In this document: piece after piece, positions 34,508-43,128 of the stretch
How positions within the stretch are numbered: position 1 is the stretch's first letter
Layout of the letters: each line of letters opens with the position of its first letter
NCBI GenBank assembly: GCA_022769545.1
Contig: JALEJS010000014.1
Coordinates: 1-64,000 of the forward strand
DNA from: Blautia sp.
Lineage (GTDB): Bacteria; Bacillota; Clostridia; Lachnospirales; Lachnospiraceae
DNA: 64,000 nt
Direction: 5' to 3'
Translations under genes and position numbers: made by a program
Notes under the pieces: model-generated
Told to the model about the DNA's origin: nothing
Database searches by the model: none
The model's input: the letters and a program-made list of their open reading frames with translations, nothing else

Positions 34508-36394
34508 TTAATCCATCAGTTCAAGCGTTCTTTTTGCATTACTTTTTCCCTGAATTGCTGCCTTTTCTAAATACTTTTTTGCCATTTCAAAATCCTGTTT
34601 TACTCCAATTCCAAAACGATAGCAATTTCCCAAGAAAAGTTGTGCACTCGCATTTCCTAAATCTGCAGCCTTCTTGAATAACTCCAAAGCCTTTTTCCTA
34701 TTTACCTCTACACCATTTCCAGAATAATACCTATATCCCAGCTGATACAAGGCATCCGCATTCTCTTGAGCTGCGGATTTCTCAAACAATTCGATTGCCG
34801 TCTCTGTATTCCTATCTACTCCTGTTCCAGTATAATAACACCTTCCAAGATAATACTGGGCGTCTGCATTTCCTGCGTCTGATGCCTTTTTATACCATTC
34901 TACTGCCTTCTCATAATCTGTTTTGTCATAATATATATTTCCTAAACTATAGCAAATTTCACTTAAGCTGTTCCGGGCGTCTTCATTCCCTTCTTCTGCT
35001 GCCTCTTCATACAGTTCAATGGCTGTCTCTGTATTTTGTTCCACTCCTGTGCCTTCATAGTAGCAATTTCCAAGCTGATATTGAGCATCTGTATTCCCTG
35101 CGTCCGCTGCCTTCTTCAGCAATTTATACGCCTTCTGATAATCTTCTTTTTCATAATACTCACAGCCCAATTCATAGCATTTCTCTGCCGATCGGAACAG
35201 TTCCGGATGAGACCACATCCCAAATCCGGACACAAAAATCAGCAGTACTGCCGCAGTACCGCCCGCAATCAAATATTTTTTCCGGGAATGTTTCTTTTCT
35301 ACTTTCTCTTTATGTCTCTCCTTGTGTATTTTTTCCTCTTTTACTTTTTCCTCTTTCTGTTTTTTCTCTGAAGCGACACTTTTTTCAACGGCTTTTTCTT
35401 TCTCTGTCAGATCCTTTAATAACTCATTTATGCCCGGATAACGATCCTCCCGTTTGAGAGACATTCCTTTTTCAATTACCAGAGAGAGCCTTTTTGATAC
35501 CGGCAGAATTTCTTTTCTCTCTGCCAGTTTCCATAACGGTTCCACTTCATCCTCTTCCAGACGGGACAGCGCCTCCTGCGGTACCTTTCCGGACAGCATC
35601 CGGTACATGGTGGCACAGACAGCATAGACATCCGTCCAAGGGCCCATTTTCCCACGGGAATGATACTGTTCGAAGGGTGTGTAGCCAGGTTTCAGAACCA
35701 CCTCCAGACTTCGGGTCTCTGCACCGGTGATCATACGGGCCGCCCCGAAATCAATCAGGTAAACATTTCCATCCTCACCCAGCATAATATTATCCGGACT
35801 GATGTCACGATGGATGATTCCCGTCTCATGAACCTTTTCCAGTTCCTCCAGAACCGGCCTCATGATCTCCATCGTTTCTCTTTCGGACAACGGTGCATTT
35901 TTCTCCTGGAGATACTGCTTCAGACTCTTTCCGCGAATATACTCCATCACCATGTATGCCGTCCCGTTCTCATAGAAAAACGTGTTAACCTGCACAATTC
36001 CGTCATCACGCCGAAATCGGATCAGGCTCCTGGCCTCTTCTGTAAAGCTCTCCAGACCTTTCTCATAAAAAGTCTGTTTTTCTCCGGAAAAAGCAGATAT
36101 TCTGTCTGTTTTCTTTTCACTGATATCCCGCACTGCAAGTCCTACGGGAAAGTATTCCTTAATTGCCACCGGAAGACGCAGATTCAGGTCGTATGCAAGA
36201 TATGTAACCCCGAAGCCGCCCTCACCCAGCACTTTTCCTACCAGGTACTGACCGTTCAGGATCGTGCCCGGCCGCAGCGCACGGGCACTGCATTTTTGCA
36301 TATATTCATTAAGATCAAATCCACAATAAGAACATCGCTGCCCCGGATTCTCTTTCTCTTTCATACAGCCAAAACAGAGTTTGTTGACATCCAT
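34508..36394 (-). CDS. Receptor Ser/Thr kinase with SEL1/TPR array (628 aa)
   Basis: Zinc ribbon CFGC...CSYC, intact kinase (Lys79, IHRDISPDN, LIDFGAAR), Lys/Glu/His-rich linker, membrane helix (about 374-392) and about seven SEL1/TPR repeats. Its linker, helix and first two repeats match the 771-aa kinase almost residue for residue, while its kinase head is nearer to the OmpA-like kinase upstream (ETRSLEVVLKPGYTPFEQYHS, EALSRLE). It is preceded by the conserved leader; the ribosome site is GAAGGAG. Confidence 0.92.
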   Translation of the reverse strand: MDVNKLCFGCMKEKENPGQRCSYCGFDLNEYMQKCSARALRPGTILNGQYLVGKVLGEGGFGVTYLAYDLNLRLPVAIKEYFPVGLAVRDISEKKTDRISAFSGEKQTFYEKGLESFTEEARSLIRFRRDDGIVQVNTFFYENGTAYMVMEYIRGKSLKQYLQEKNAPLSERETMEIMRPVLEELEKVHETGIIHRDISPDNIMLGEDGNVYLIDFGAARMITGAETRSLEVVLKPGYTPFEQYHSRGKMGPWTDVYAVCATMYRMLSGKVPQEALSRLEEDEVEPLWKLAERKEILPVSKRLSLVIEKGMSLKREDRYPGINELLKDLTEKEKAVEKSVASEKKQKEEKVKEEKIHKERHKEKVEKKHSRKKYLIAGGTAAVLLIFVSGFGMWSHPELFRSAEKCYELGCEYYEKEDYQKAYKLLKKAADAGNTDAQYQLGNCYYEGTGVEQNTETAIELYEEAAEEGNEDARNSLSEICYSLGNIYYDKTDYEKAVEWYKKASDAGNADAQYYLGRCYYTGTGVDRNTETAIELFEKSAAQENADALYQLGYRYYSGNGVEVNRKKALELFKKAADLGNASAQLFLGNCYRFGIGVKQDFEMAKKYLEKAAIQGKSNAKRTLELMD

Positions 36395-36485
36395 CTGATT
36401 GCTCCTTCTCTTTTCTTTACAAAAGATTTATCCTTTTTTCATCTGCTGTTTCTTCTTTTTATAATCTGATTCTGGTACCTGGCAC
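36395..36485 (-). repeat. Conserved kinase leader, copy 7
   Basis: Leader of the 628-aa kinase, ending at GTGCCAGGTACC (36,485-36,474). A shorter GTGCCGGATAA element follows near 36,500, just before the stop codon of the OmpA-like kinase. Confidence 0.9.
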
Positions 36486-36515
36486 TTTATCTGCTTTATC
36501 CGGCACTTTATCCGC

Positions 36516-38270
36516 CTAATCCTTCGTGAGGATTTTTATTTCCACTCTTCTGGATGCATCTGCATCCACTTCTCCGGATGCCGTGTAGACCGGCTCATCG
36601 AAGGAACGACCCACGGCCTCTGTCAGAAGGCTCATCTCTTCCTTCTCCTCCTGCGCAAGAATGGAAATGCAATATTCCATGACTGATTGCGCACGCTTCT
36701 GAGACAGATCCAGATTAAAATTATAGCTTCCCACCATGTCTGTGTGTCCTTCAAATACAATCTGCTCAAGCGCTCCCCGAAATTCCTCTGCCAGCACTAC
36801 GGACGCAAATACCGGAAAGAAATGATCCAGATACTGTTTTCCCTCATCCGTTAAAGAATACGTATTATAGGCAAACAGCACGTTGGAGTCCATAATGACA
36901 GAGCCGTCAACGGACACTCCATAATTTACTCCTTCTGCATCCATGGCATTCTGCAGCTGCACCGAAATTTTTTCCAGCGTACCCATTTCCTGCTTTTGCT
37001 CTTCCGAATAGAGCTCTGTCGATTCTGCGTTGGTGTTGTCAACTGTGCTTTCATGATTTTTATTCCCTTCCAGGTATGCACTTACAACAAAAAACACAAC
37101 TGCAACTGCAAGAATACAGAGAACGATTACTATTGAATGTAATTTCTCTGTTTTTTCCAACTCCGTAGCTTCTTTTGCCGCTTCGGGTTCCTGCTCAAGG
37201 ATCGTATCATCTTTGGTATTTTTTGATACTGTTTTTTGATTTACCGGGGGAACCGATTTTTCTTTTTCCTGTTTTGAGCCTGTAAGCGCCTCCTGCAGAT
37301 CCCTGATTTTCTGATAACGCTCCTCACTTCTTATTGCCATCCCCTTTTCCACTGCACTTGAAGTGCTCCATGACAGCGGGGGACATTCTCCTTTTTTTGC
37401 CAGCTCATACAATGATTCCAGATGGTCTTTCTCGAGACGGGAGAGTGCTTCCTGCGGCACCTTTCCGGACAGCATGCGATACATGGTTGCACAGACAGCA
37501 TAGACATCTGTCCAGGGGCCCATTTTTCCATAGGAATGGTACTGTTCAAAGGGGGTGTAGCCAGGCTTCAGAACCACCTCCAGACTTCGTGTCTCTGCTC
37601 CTGTAATCATGCGGGCCGCACCAAAATCAATCAGGCAGACTTTTCCGTTTTCTCCCAGCATAATATTATCCGGGCTGATATCCCGGTGGATAATGCCTGC
37701 CTCATGGATTTTTTCCAGTACCTGAAGAACCGGCGTCACGATTTCCAGTGTTTCTCTTTCCGACAATGGCATGTTTCTCTCCCGCAGATACTGTTTCAGA
37801 CTTTTTCCACGGATGTATTCCATCACCATATATGCCGTTCCGTTTTCGTAAAAAAAGGTATTTACCTGAACAATTCCTTTCTCCTGCCGGAAACGAATCA
37901 GACTTCTGGCCTCTTCCGTAAAGCTTTTCAGACCATTTTCAAAATAATACTGCTTGTCTCTGGAAAAAGCAGAAATTCTGTTTGTCCTCATTTCCGTAAC
38001 TTCCCGCACTGCCAGACCAACCGGAAAATATTCCTTGATCGCCGTCGGAAGATTCAGATTCAGATCAAACGCGAGATAGGTAATTCCAAATCCGCCCTCA
38101 CCCAGCACTTTTCCCACCAGATACTGCCCATTCAGGATCGTCCCAGGCCGAAGCACACGGGTACTGCATGTGTTCATATATTCTCTTATGTCAAATCCGC
38201 AATGAGGACAGCGCTGCCCCGGATTCTCATTCTCTTTCATGCAGCCGAAACAGAGTTTGTTGACATCCAT
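36516..38270 (-). CDS. Receptor Ser/Thr kinase with OmpA-like domain
   Basis: This 584-aa protein has the zinc ribbon, an intact kinase domain (Lys79, IHRDISPDN, LIDFGAAR), a membrane helix (about 378-397) and a C-terminal OmpA/MotB-like domain (about 450-584). The latter shows LFAYNTYSLTDEGKQYLDHF, the signature EGHTDMVGSYNFNLDLSQKR and the closing RRVEIKI. Such domains bind peptidoglycan in outer-membrane and motor proteins, so this kinase may sense the wall. It is the first of the ten tandem kinases and directly follows the FHA operon. The conserved leader precedes it. Confidence 0.93.
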   Translation of the reverse strand: MDVNKLCFGCMKENENPGQRCPHCGFDIREYMNTCSTRVLRPGTILNGQYLVGKVLGEGGFGITYLAFDLNLNLPTAIKEYFPVGLAVREVTEMRTNRISAFSRDKQYYFENGLKSFTEEARSLIRFRQEKGIVQVNTFFYENGTAYMVMEYIRGKSLKQYLRERNMPLSERETLEIVTPVLQVLEKIHEAGIIHRDISPDNIMLGENGKVCLIDFGAARMITGAETRSLEVVLKPGYTPFEQYHSYGKMGPWTDVYAVCATMYRMLSGKVPQEALSRLEKDHLESLYELAKKGECPPLSWSTSSAVEKGMAIRSEERYQKIRDLQEALTGSKQEKEKSVPPVNQKTVSKNTKDDTILEQEPEAAKEATELEKTEKLHSIVIVLCILAVAVVFFVVSAYLEGNKNHESTVDNTNAESTELYSEEQKQEMGTLEKISVQLQNAMDAEGVNYGVSVDGSVIMDSNVLFAYNTYSLTDEGKQYLDHFFPVFASVVLAEEFRGALEQIVFEGHTDMVGSYNFNLDLSQKRAQSVMEYCISILAQEEKEEMSLLTEAVGRSFDEPVYTASGEVDADASRRVEIKILTKD

Positions 38271-38361
38271 CTGATTGCTCCTTCTCTTTTCTTTACAAAA
38301 GATTTATCCTTTTTTCATCTGCTGTTTCTTCTTTTTATAATCTGATTCTGGTACCTGGCAC
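38271..38361 (-). repeat. Conserved kinase leader, copy 8
   Basis: Leader of the OmpA-like kinase, ending at GTGCCAGGTACC (38,361-38,350). It is the most upstream copy. Confidence 0.9.
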
Positions 38362-38370
38362 TTCACTGGC

Positions 38371-38414
38371 ACGGCACCAGGACAGAACCTTCCGGTAATC
38401 TGCCCTGGTGCCGT
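38371..38414 (-). terminator. Hairpin at the end of the FHA operon
   Basis: Arms ACGGCACCAG (38,371-38,380) and CTGGTGCCGT (38,405-38,414) lie 16 bases past the stop codon of the last FHA gene. There is no U-tract, so it may be a leaky terminator, or an inverted pair of the GTGCC repeat family. Confidence 0.5.
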
Positions 38415-38429
38415 CTCATTCACCTGATA

Positions 38430-39596
38430 TTATTTTAATCTTACCTGGAAGGTATTGTCCTTATTTCCAACATAGAAGGTATCTCCGTCCTGTAATGTGA
38501 CGGTTCCTGTACATTTCATTCCGTTTCCTTTATAGGTACCGTTCAGGGAATTGAAATCCGTAAGGACAAATCCCTTTCCGTCCGGATTGTAAACGATGGA
38601 ACAATGCTTTCTGCTGATCTCATCTGTTGCAATGATCAGATTGGATTCCTTTGGATTACGGCCGATTATCACCGGAATTCCCTTATCCAGCTTCAGCTCC
38701 ATTCCGCCATATACACCACATACACCCATCAGGATGCCCTGACCGGACCAGTCACCGCCTGTTGGCGGATCTACCTGCCATTTGGGTGGCTGTGGCGGTG
38801 TTAGCGGTGTTGACGGCGGTATAAGCTGGGGATTCCGCATCTCCGTCCGGTAGGAATTCAGGAAAACGCCCCATGTGATATAGGCAACTGCTGTGGCAAC
38901 TCCAGCGAGAAATGCAAAGAAATCTCTGGATAAGATCACACTGCCCAGTGCGGCGAACACATTTACCACACCAATAATGATGTTCATAACGATCACATAC
39001 ATAGATACTCTGTCAGACGGTGTTTCTGTCTGTACCACTGTTCTCATGGTTCCGATCGTCTGAATCAGTTTTAAGTAGTATAAAATATACAGTCCGAGTA
39101 CAATACCAATCACCAGTATGCAAAGAAGCATAATGCCAATCGCATCTTCGCCGACAGTGACCATTGCAATAATGCATACGATTACGCTGATCACGCCTAC
39201 CAGGCCTAACAGAACGGTGAAAATAATGGAAATCACGCGGATGATCGTCAGACCGGTGCAGGACATTTTTTTCATTCCGCTGCTGCTTCCTTCCGCAAAG
39301 GTAAGCCACATTCCAAGGCAGAGCAGAATCATCGGAATCATTCCGATCAGCGTTCCAATCACAGAGGATACCCGTATTGTCGACAGATAGGAATATGCAC
39401 CATATCCGCCCAGGTCATACAGATCCGCATAGCGCAGCAGACTCGTGACAATGGATGACTGTCCCACCAGACTTGAAATCAAAGAAAATGCAATGGAAAC
39501 CGTATATGCAATCGTTGCTGTCAGAAAAAGCGCCGATGTGGACAGCTGTTTCACCGCTTTGATCACAGGGCTTTCTGAATATCCTGAATTTATCAT
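38430..39596 (-). CDS. Polytopic membrane protein with C-terminal FHA domain
   Basis: The 388-aa protein has about six membrane helices in residues 18-250 (STALFLTATIAYTVSIAF and others). A Pro-rich cytoplasmic linker (PPSTPLTPPQPPKW) precedes a full FHA domain (about 300-388) with IIGRNPKESNLII, ISRKHCSIVY and DFNSLNGTYKGNG. All phosphothreonine-contact residues (GR, SR-H, NG) are present, so it should bind phosphorylated partners at the membrane. It is the last gene of the operon. AAAGGAG precedes the ATG. Confidence 0.9.
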   Translation of the reverse strand: MINSGYSESPVIKAVKQLSTSALFLTATIAYTVSIAFSLISSLVGQSSIVTSLLRYADLYDLGGYGAYSYLSTIRVSSVIGTLIGMIPMILLCLGMWLTFAEGSSSGMKKMSCTGLTIIRVISIIFTVLLGLVGVISVIVCIIAMVTVGEDAIGIMLLCILVIGIVLGLYILYYLKLIQTIGTMRTVVQTETPSDRVSMYVIVMNIIIGVVNVFAALGSVILSRDFFAFLAGVATAVAYITWGVFLNSYRTEMRNPQLIPPSTPLTPPQPPKWQVDPPTGGDWSGQGILMGVCGVYGGMELKLDKGIPVIIGRNPKESNLIIATDEISRKHCSIVYNPDGKGFVLTDFNSLNGTYKGNGMKCTGTVTLQDGDTFYVGNKDNTFQVRLK

Positions 39597-39678
39597 ATTA
39601 TTTCTCCTTTACCAGTTTATCGTTTGTCATTTTCTACATTTTTGAGCAGCACGCTCATCTTTATCCCTGACTGACCGA

Positions 39679-40485
39679 TCAGTCCTTCTTCTCCTCCTGA
39701 TCGATCCATCCGTAGTTTTCATCACAGAATTTTACAAAAACAAGCTTGTTCTTTCCGATTGTCAGCACATCACGGTCCTTCAGCTGAACCGTCTGCAGAA
39801 CCACAGAACCATTCAGGTAAAACAGTTCATGTGATTTTCCCGGAGAAGCATAAAATTCTCTTTTCAGAGGCTCGTAGGCGATGACTGCGTGCTGATCTCT
39901 GGAAACGCTCAGATCGCCATACAGGCAGACATTCATATTCTTGTCAACACTGGTATCCCGTCCGATGAAATTGTTTCCGAAGGTTAACGGCAGTCCCTTT
40001 CCATAGTGGCTTCCTTCCACACACACCAGCCAGCCTACGACAGGACCGGTGGATGCCGCAGCAGACTGGTACGGTGCTGTCGTCTTGTCTCCTGTGTCCA
40101 TACCACCCTGAGGAAGATCCCAGAATCCAATCGTTTTTCCGCTGTCTCCGACTGGCGGAGCATACAGTGGCTTTGTCTGATTTGTATATATACTTCCCAT
40201 GGAATCCGGAACCGCATTCTGTCCTGCATATGCATTTCCCTGAAACATTCCCTGGGTCGCCGGTTCTGACATCTGGGCAGCTCCCATAGGATTTCTCAGC
40301 TCCGGACTGATTCCCTGGGCCGCCGGATAGGACTCCTGCTTTCTTACGCCATTCTGATCCCAGTACCCCATTGTCACACCTTCTGCCGGCTCTGTCACGC
40401 CATCATTCGCACCGGAACAATGCGGACAGCTGCTGTATGTGTCCGTATCATAGAAATGTCCGTTTGCACATCTTTCAATTCTCAT
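39679..40485 (-). CDS. Zinc-ribbon FHA-like protein
   Basis: This 268-aa soluble protein begins RCANGHFYDTDTYSSCPHC (possible zinc site C-x3-H...C-x2-C). A low-complexity Gly/Gln/Met/Pro middle part follows, then a C-terminal FHA-like domain (about 150-258) with NFIGRDTSVDKNMNVCL, SVSRDQHAVI and YLNGSVV. The domain starts with GWLVCVEGSHYGKGLPL, as in the protein at 43,119-43,694, which is its paralogue. The GR and SR-H residues are kept but the NG turn is altered, so phosphopeptide binding is likely, not certain. AGGAGG precedes the start. Confidence 0.85.
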   Translation of the reverse strand: MRIERCANGHFYDTDTYSSCPHCSGANDGVTEPAEGVTMGYWDQNGVRKQESYPAAQGISPELRNPMGAAQMSEPATQGMFQGNAYAGQNAVPDSMGSIYTNQTKPLYAPPVGDSGKTIGFWDLPQGGMDTGDKTTAPYQSAAASTGPVVGWLVCVEGSHYGKGLPLTFGNNFIGRDTSVDKNMNVCLYGDLSVSRDQHAVIAYEPLKREFYASPGKSHELFYLNGSVVLQTVQLKDRDVLTIGKNKLVFVKFCDENYGWIDQEEKKD

Positions 40486-40548
40486 AGTTGTACCTCCTGA
40501 AAATATGTATTATTTTTTATATAATTGACATCCTTGCCAATACATAAG

Positions 40549-41301
40549 CTATTGTAAAATAAACACGTTTTTTCCGCCTCCAAGAGAAAGTCTGCTTCCC
40601 GGAGAACATTTTGTCTCTTTTTCCCTGACCAGTCTCTGCGAACTGTTCAGATATGTTCCCTGTGAGGAATAGTCTGTCACATAGTAATATCCGTCCTCAA
40701 ACCGGATCAGACAGTGATTACGGCTCACATCCTCATCGGAATTCGGAAAAACAAGATTACAAAGATTCCGGTTTCGTCCCATCCGGATGCTCATCCCCTG
40801 CTCCATATCCAGCTTCACATTACAGTATGTCCCGGCGATACACAAAAGTCTGCCGCGCCGGCTCTCCTGCTCCTGCGAATGAAGTATCCGGTAATTATAT
40901 ACTCTGCTTAATTTCTGCACATTGTACACCAGCAGATATCTTGCGACAAAAGGCCCTGCCAGAAACAGCAGAATTCCCGGAAATGCCCACAGAAGATAAG
41001 TACTGCCTTTTTCCTCAATAAACAGCCCGTACTTTTCACCTGCCCTGCGGATCCGCTCCCCCTGACAGTAATACCAGTACAGCGAGTACACGCCCAGCGT
41101 AACAATGGTCAGAAGCACCTGCGGCCAGTACTTTTTCGATTCGTCTGCCCCGGATTCCTCCACCAGTCCGCAGGCCGTTTCCACATCTGCGGATATTTCC
41201 GGCAGGAAGAAAATTCCAAACAGAACGTATTTCCATATAGATCTGTCTTCCTCCAGAAGCCGGTGATTTCCGACTCCCTCATTTCTGAAATTCTCGTTCA
41301 T
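40549..41301 (-). CDS. Membrane protein with DUF4234-like segment and FHA domain
   Basis: The 250-aa protein carries an N-terminal cytoplasmic piece, two to three membrane helices including LLTIVTLGVYSLYWYYCQGERI (a DUF4234-like helix-turn) and YLLWAFPGILLFLAGPF, and a C-terminal FHA domain (about 160-250). The latter has IRMGRNRNLCNLVF, VSRNHCLIRF and DYSSQGTYLN. NG is replaced by QG at the specificity turn. The ATG at 41,301 is used, with GGGG 6 bases upstream; a TTG at 41,319 would lengthen it. It starts 27 bases past the VWA-FHA stop codon. Confidence 0.87.
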   Translation of the reverse strand: MNENFRNEGVGNHRLLEEDRSIWKYVLFGIFFLPEISADVETACGLVEESGADESKKYWPQVLLTIVTLGVYSLYWYYCQGERIRRAGEKYGLFIEEKGSTYLLWAFPGILLFLAGPFVARYLLVYNVQKLSRVYNYRILHSQEQESRRGRLLCIAGTYCNVKLDMEQGMSIRMGRNRNLCNLVFPNSDEDVSRNHCLIRFEDGYYYVTDYSSQGTYLNSSQRLVREKETKCSPGSRLSLGGGKNVFILQ

Positions 41302-41328
41302 CGTCTTCCCCTTCTGCAAAGGAGCCTG

Positions 41329-43128
41329 TTACTTCCAGTCAATTCTGAAATGAATGCCGCCTGCCACAATCTCATCATGGGGCTGCAGCCGGAACCGGCC
41401 TTTTCCCATGATGGAAATTCCGTTTACGATCGTTCCGTTTCTGGAATCCAGATCGCAAACAAAGATGTTATCTCCATCCAGCTCCAGTGCAAAATGCTGT
41501 CTGGACATCCTGGAGTCATCACAGTAAATCTCACACATCTTCGAAGAACGCCCCACTATGGTGCTTCCGTTAATGATCCAGTCCAGACGCTTCGGCTCAC
41601 TGACTCCGTTGCTCAGCCACAGCACCACCTTTCTGGTGGGCAGATTGGGATTTTTCACCGACACTGCCTGACTGGCATAGGAAGAATCCAGAACAATTCC
41701 TCCTCCCGGCGTGAGCTGAATCTGTGCCTGCTGCTCCAGATTTTCGATATCCGCCTCCATCTTCCGGACATCTTTTTTCATCTTCCGCATGATCAGAATA
41801 CTGATGATCACAATAATCAGAATCAAAACCGTCAGGCCGATGGGCCACCATTTCAGAATCAGCTGCCCCAGAGATTCCTTCTCCGGTTCCGGTGCCGGTC
41901 TGTCCGCAATTTCCAGAGTCAGTGAAGAAATGCCCAGCGGGTTTTTCTCATACGATGCATCTGTCACATTCCGGATTGATATCTCATATGTACCGTCGTA
42001 CAGCGTATCTCCAAATACCAGCAGCACGCTGTCATCTCCGGCATCGTCTGTGGTAACCTGCTGCACGGCCAGTGTTTTCTCACCGTTTTTTACCGTATAG
42101 CTTTCTGCATTTTCCGCATTTCTCATTGCCTCTGAATACACGATGCGGATTTCATTTGTCTCATTTCCCGTTTCCGCTTTTGCGGTGGGTGCCGTATCAT
42201 CCTTCTGTCCTCTGTCCACAAGGATGGAAACCGTATCCGATGCTTTCCCTTCCGGGAATTTCAGGACAAAATCTTCATTCTGATTGCTGATATTGTTGGT
42301 CTTTGCCCGAAGCAGTGCCCGGTAGCTGCCAAGAACCGTTTCTCTGATTTTATTCAGCCCCTCCAGAACTCCCTGGGACTGAGAGCATGCCCAGGGCACA
42401 CCTCCGGTATTGCGTGACAGTGCCGCGAATTTTCCGCTGTAATCGGCAATTTCCAGCTCCGAGTCTCCCTCGTTGTTCTCTACCGCAACGGTAAATACCG
42501 GAATGCCCTTTGCGATCAGGCGTTTTTCCACGCTGTCCATATTTCTGGTATTGTCTGCACAGTCCTTACCATCTGAAATAATGACCACGACGCGTCGTTT
42601 CTGTGAACTGGCAGCCTCTTTGCTGATCATGTCTGTCACCTGATCGATGGCATCAAACAGGACGGTATTGTTATCTCTGTTATCCAGCTGACCGATGACA
42701 TTCGCGCTCTCCTCCGCACCTTCCGAGCCGTTCAGAAGCATGGTCACTTCGTTTCCGAAGGAAAGCAGAATCATCCGGTCTTCGTTTCTCATTTCCTGTC
42801 GGAACTGAGTCAGAGACGTTTTGATCTCCTGAAAACGTGTCTTCTGAATGGATCCGGAAATATCCAGAAGAACGTAGTATTCCGCGGCCTCTCCACATTC
42901 CGAAAAGAGTGTGTTGGATTCCAGTCTCAGCGCTTCCCCGCCCAGATATCCTTCCGGATTCTCCGCCTGCGGTGCCCGGTAATACACCGTCACATCCGGC
43001 ATATTCACATTTACCTGCTCGATTCGGTAATCTGCATCTGCCAGCACCGGTACCGGCTGACAAAGCAGAACCACCAGCAAAACCAGCATCCATATCGTTT
43101 TCATTCTGTATCTGTTTTTCATTTCCAT
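41329..43128 (-). CDS. Secreted-side VWA domain with cytoplasmic FHA domain
   Basis: The 599-aa protein has a signal sequence ending near ADA. A von Willebrand A domain follows (about 80-260) with the metal site DISGS and a later SDGKDCADN. A beta-rich region comes next (about 290-410), then one membrane helix (WWPIGLTVLILIIVIISILIM), a coiled coil (MRKMKKDVRKMEADIENLEQQ) and a canonical FHA domain at the C-terminus (IVGRSSKMCEI, MSRQHFAL, DLDSRNGTIVNG). It can thus link an outside metal-dependent adhesion module to phosphothreonine binding inside. The ATG at 43,128 (GAGGGG upstream) overlaps the preceding gene by 10 bases, implying coupled translation. Confidence 0.9.
   Translation of the reverse strand: MEMKNRYRMKTIWMLVLLVVLLCQPVPVLADADYRIEQVNVNMPDVTVYYRAPQAENPEGYLGGEALRLESNTLFSECGEAAEYYVLLDISGSIQKTRFQEIKTSLTQFRQEMRNEDRMILLSFGNEVTMLLNGSEGAEESANVIGQLDNRDNNTVLFDAIDQVTDMISKEAASSQKRRVVVIISDGKDCADNTRNMDSVEKRLIAKGIPVFTVAVENNEGDSELEIADYSGKFAALSRNTGGVPWACSQSQGVLEGLNKIRETVLGSYRALLRAKTNNISNQNEDFVLKFPEGKASDTVSILVDRGQKDDTAPTAKAETGNETNEIRIVYSEAMRNAENAESYTVKNGEKTLAVQQVTTDDAGDDSVLLVFGDTLYDGTYEISIRNVTDASYEKNPLGISSLTLEIADRPAPEPEKESLGQLILKWWPIGLTVLILIIVIISILIMRKMKKDVRKMEADIENLEQQAQIQLTPGGGIVLDSSYASQAVSVKNPNLPTRKVVLWLSNGVSEPKRLDWIINGSTIVGRSSKMCEIYCDDSRMSRQHFALELDGDNIFVCDLDSRNGTIVNGISIMGKGRFRLQPHDEIVAGGIHFRIDWK

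Noticed and set aside
22465-38361. Regular leaders considered as a CRISPR-like array
   Set aside because: Repeats are about 90 bp and 1.2-3.3 kb apart with genes between them; no short spacers and no cas genes.
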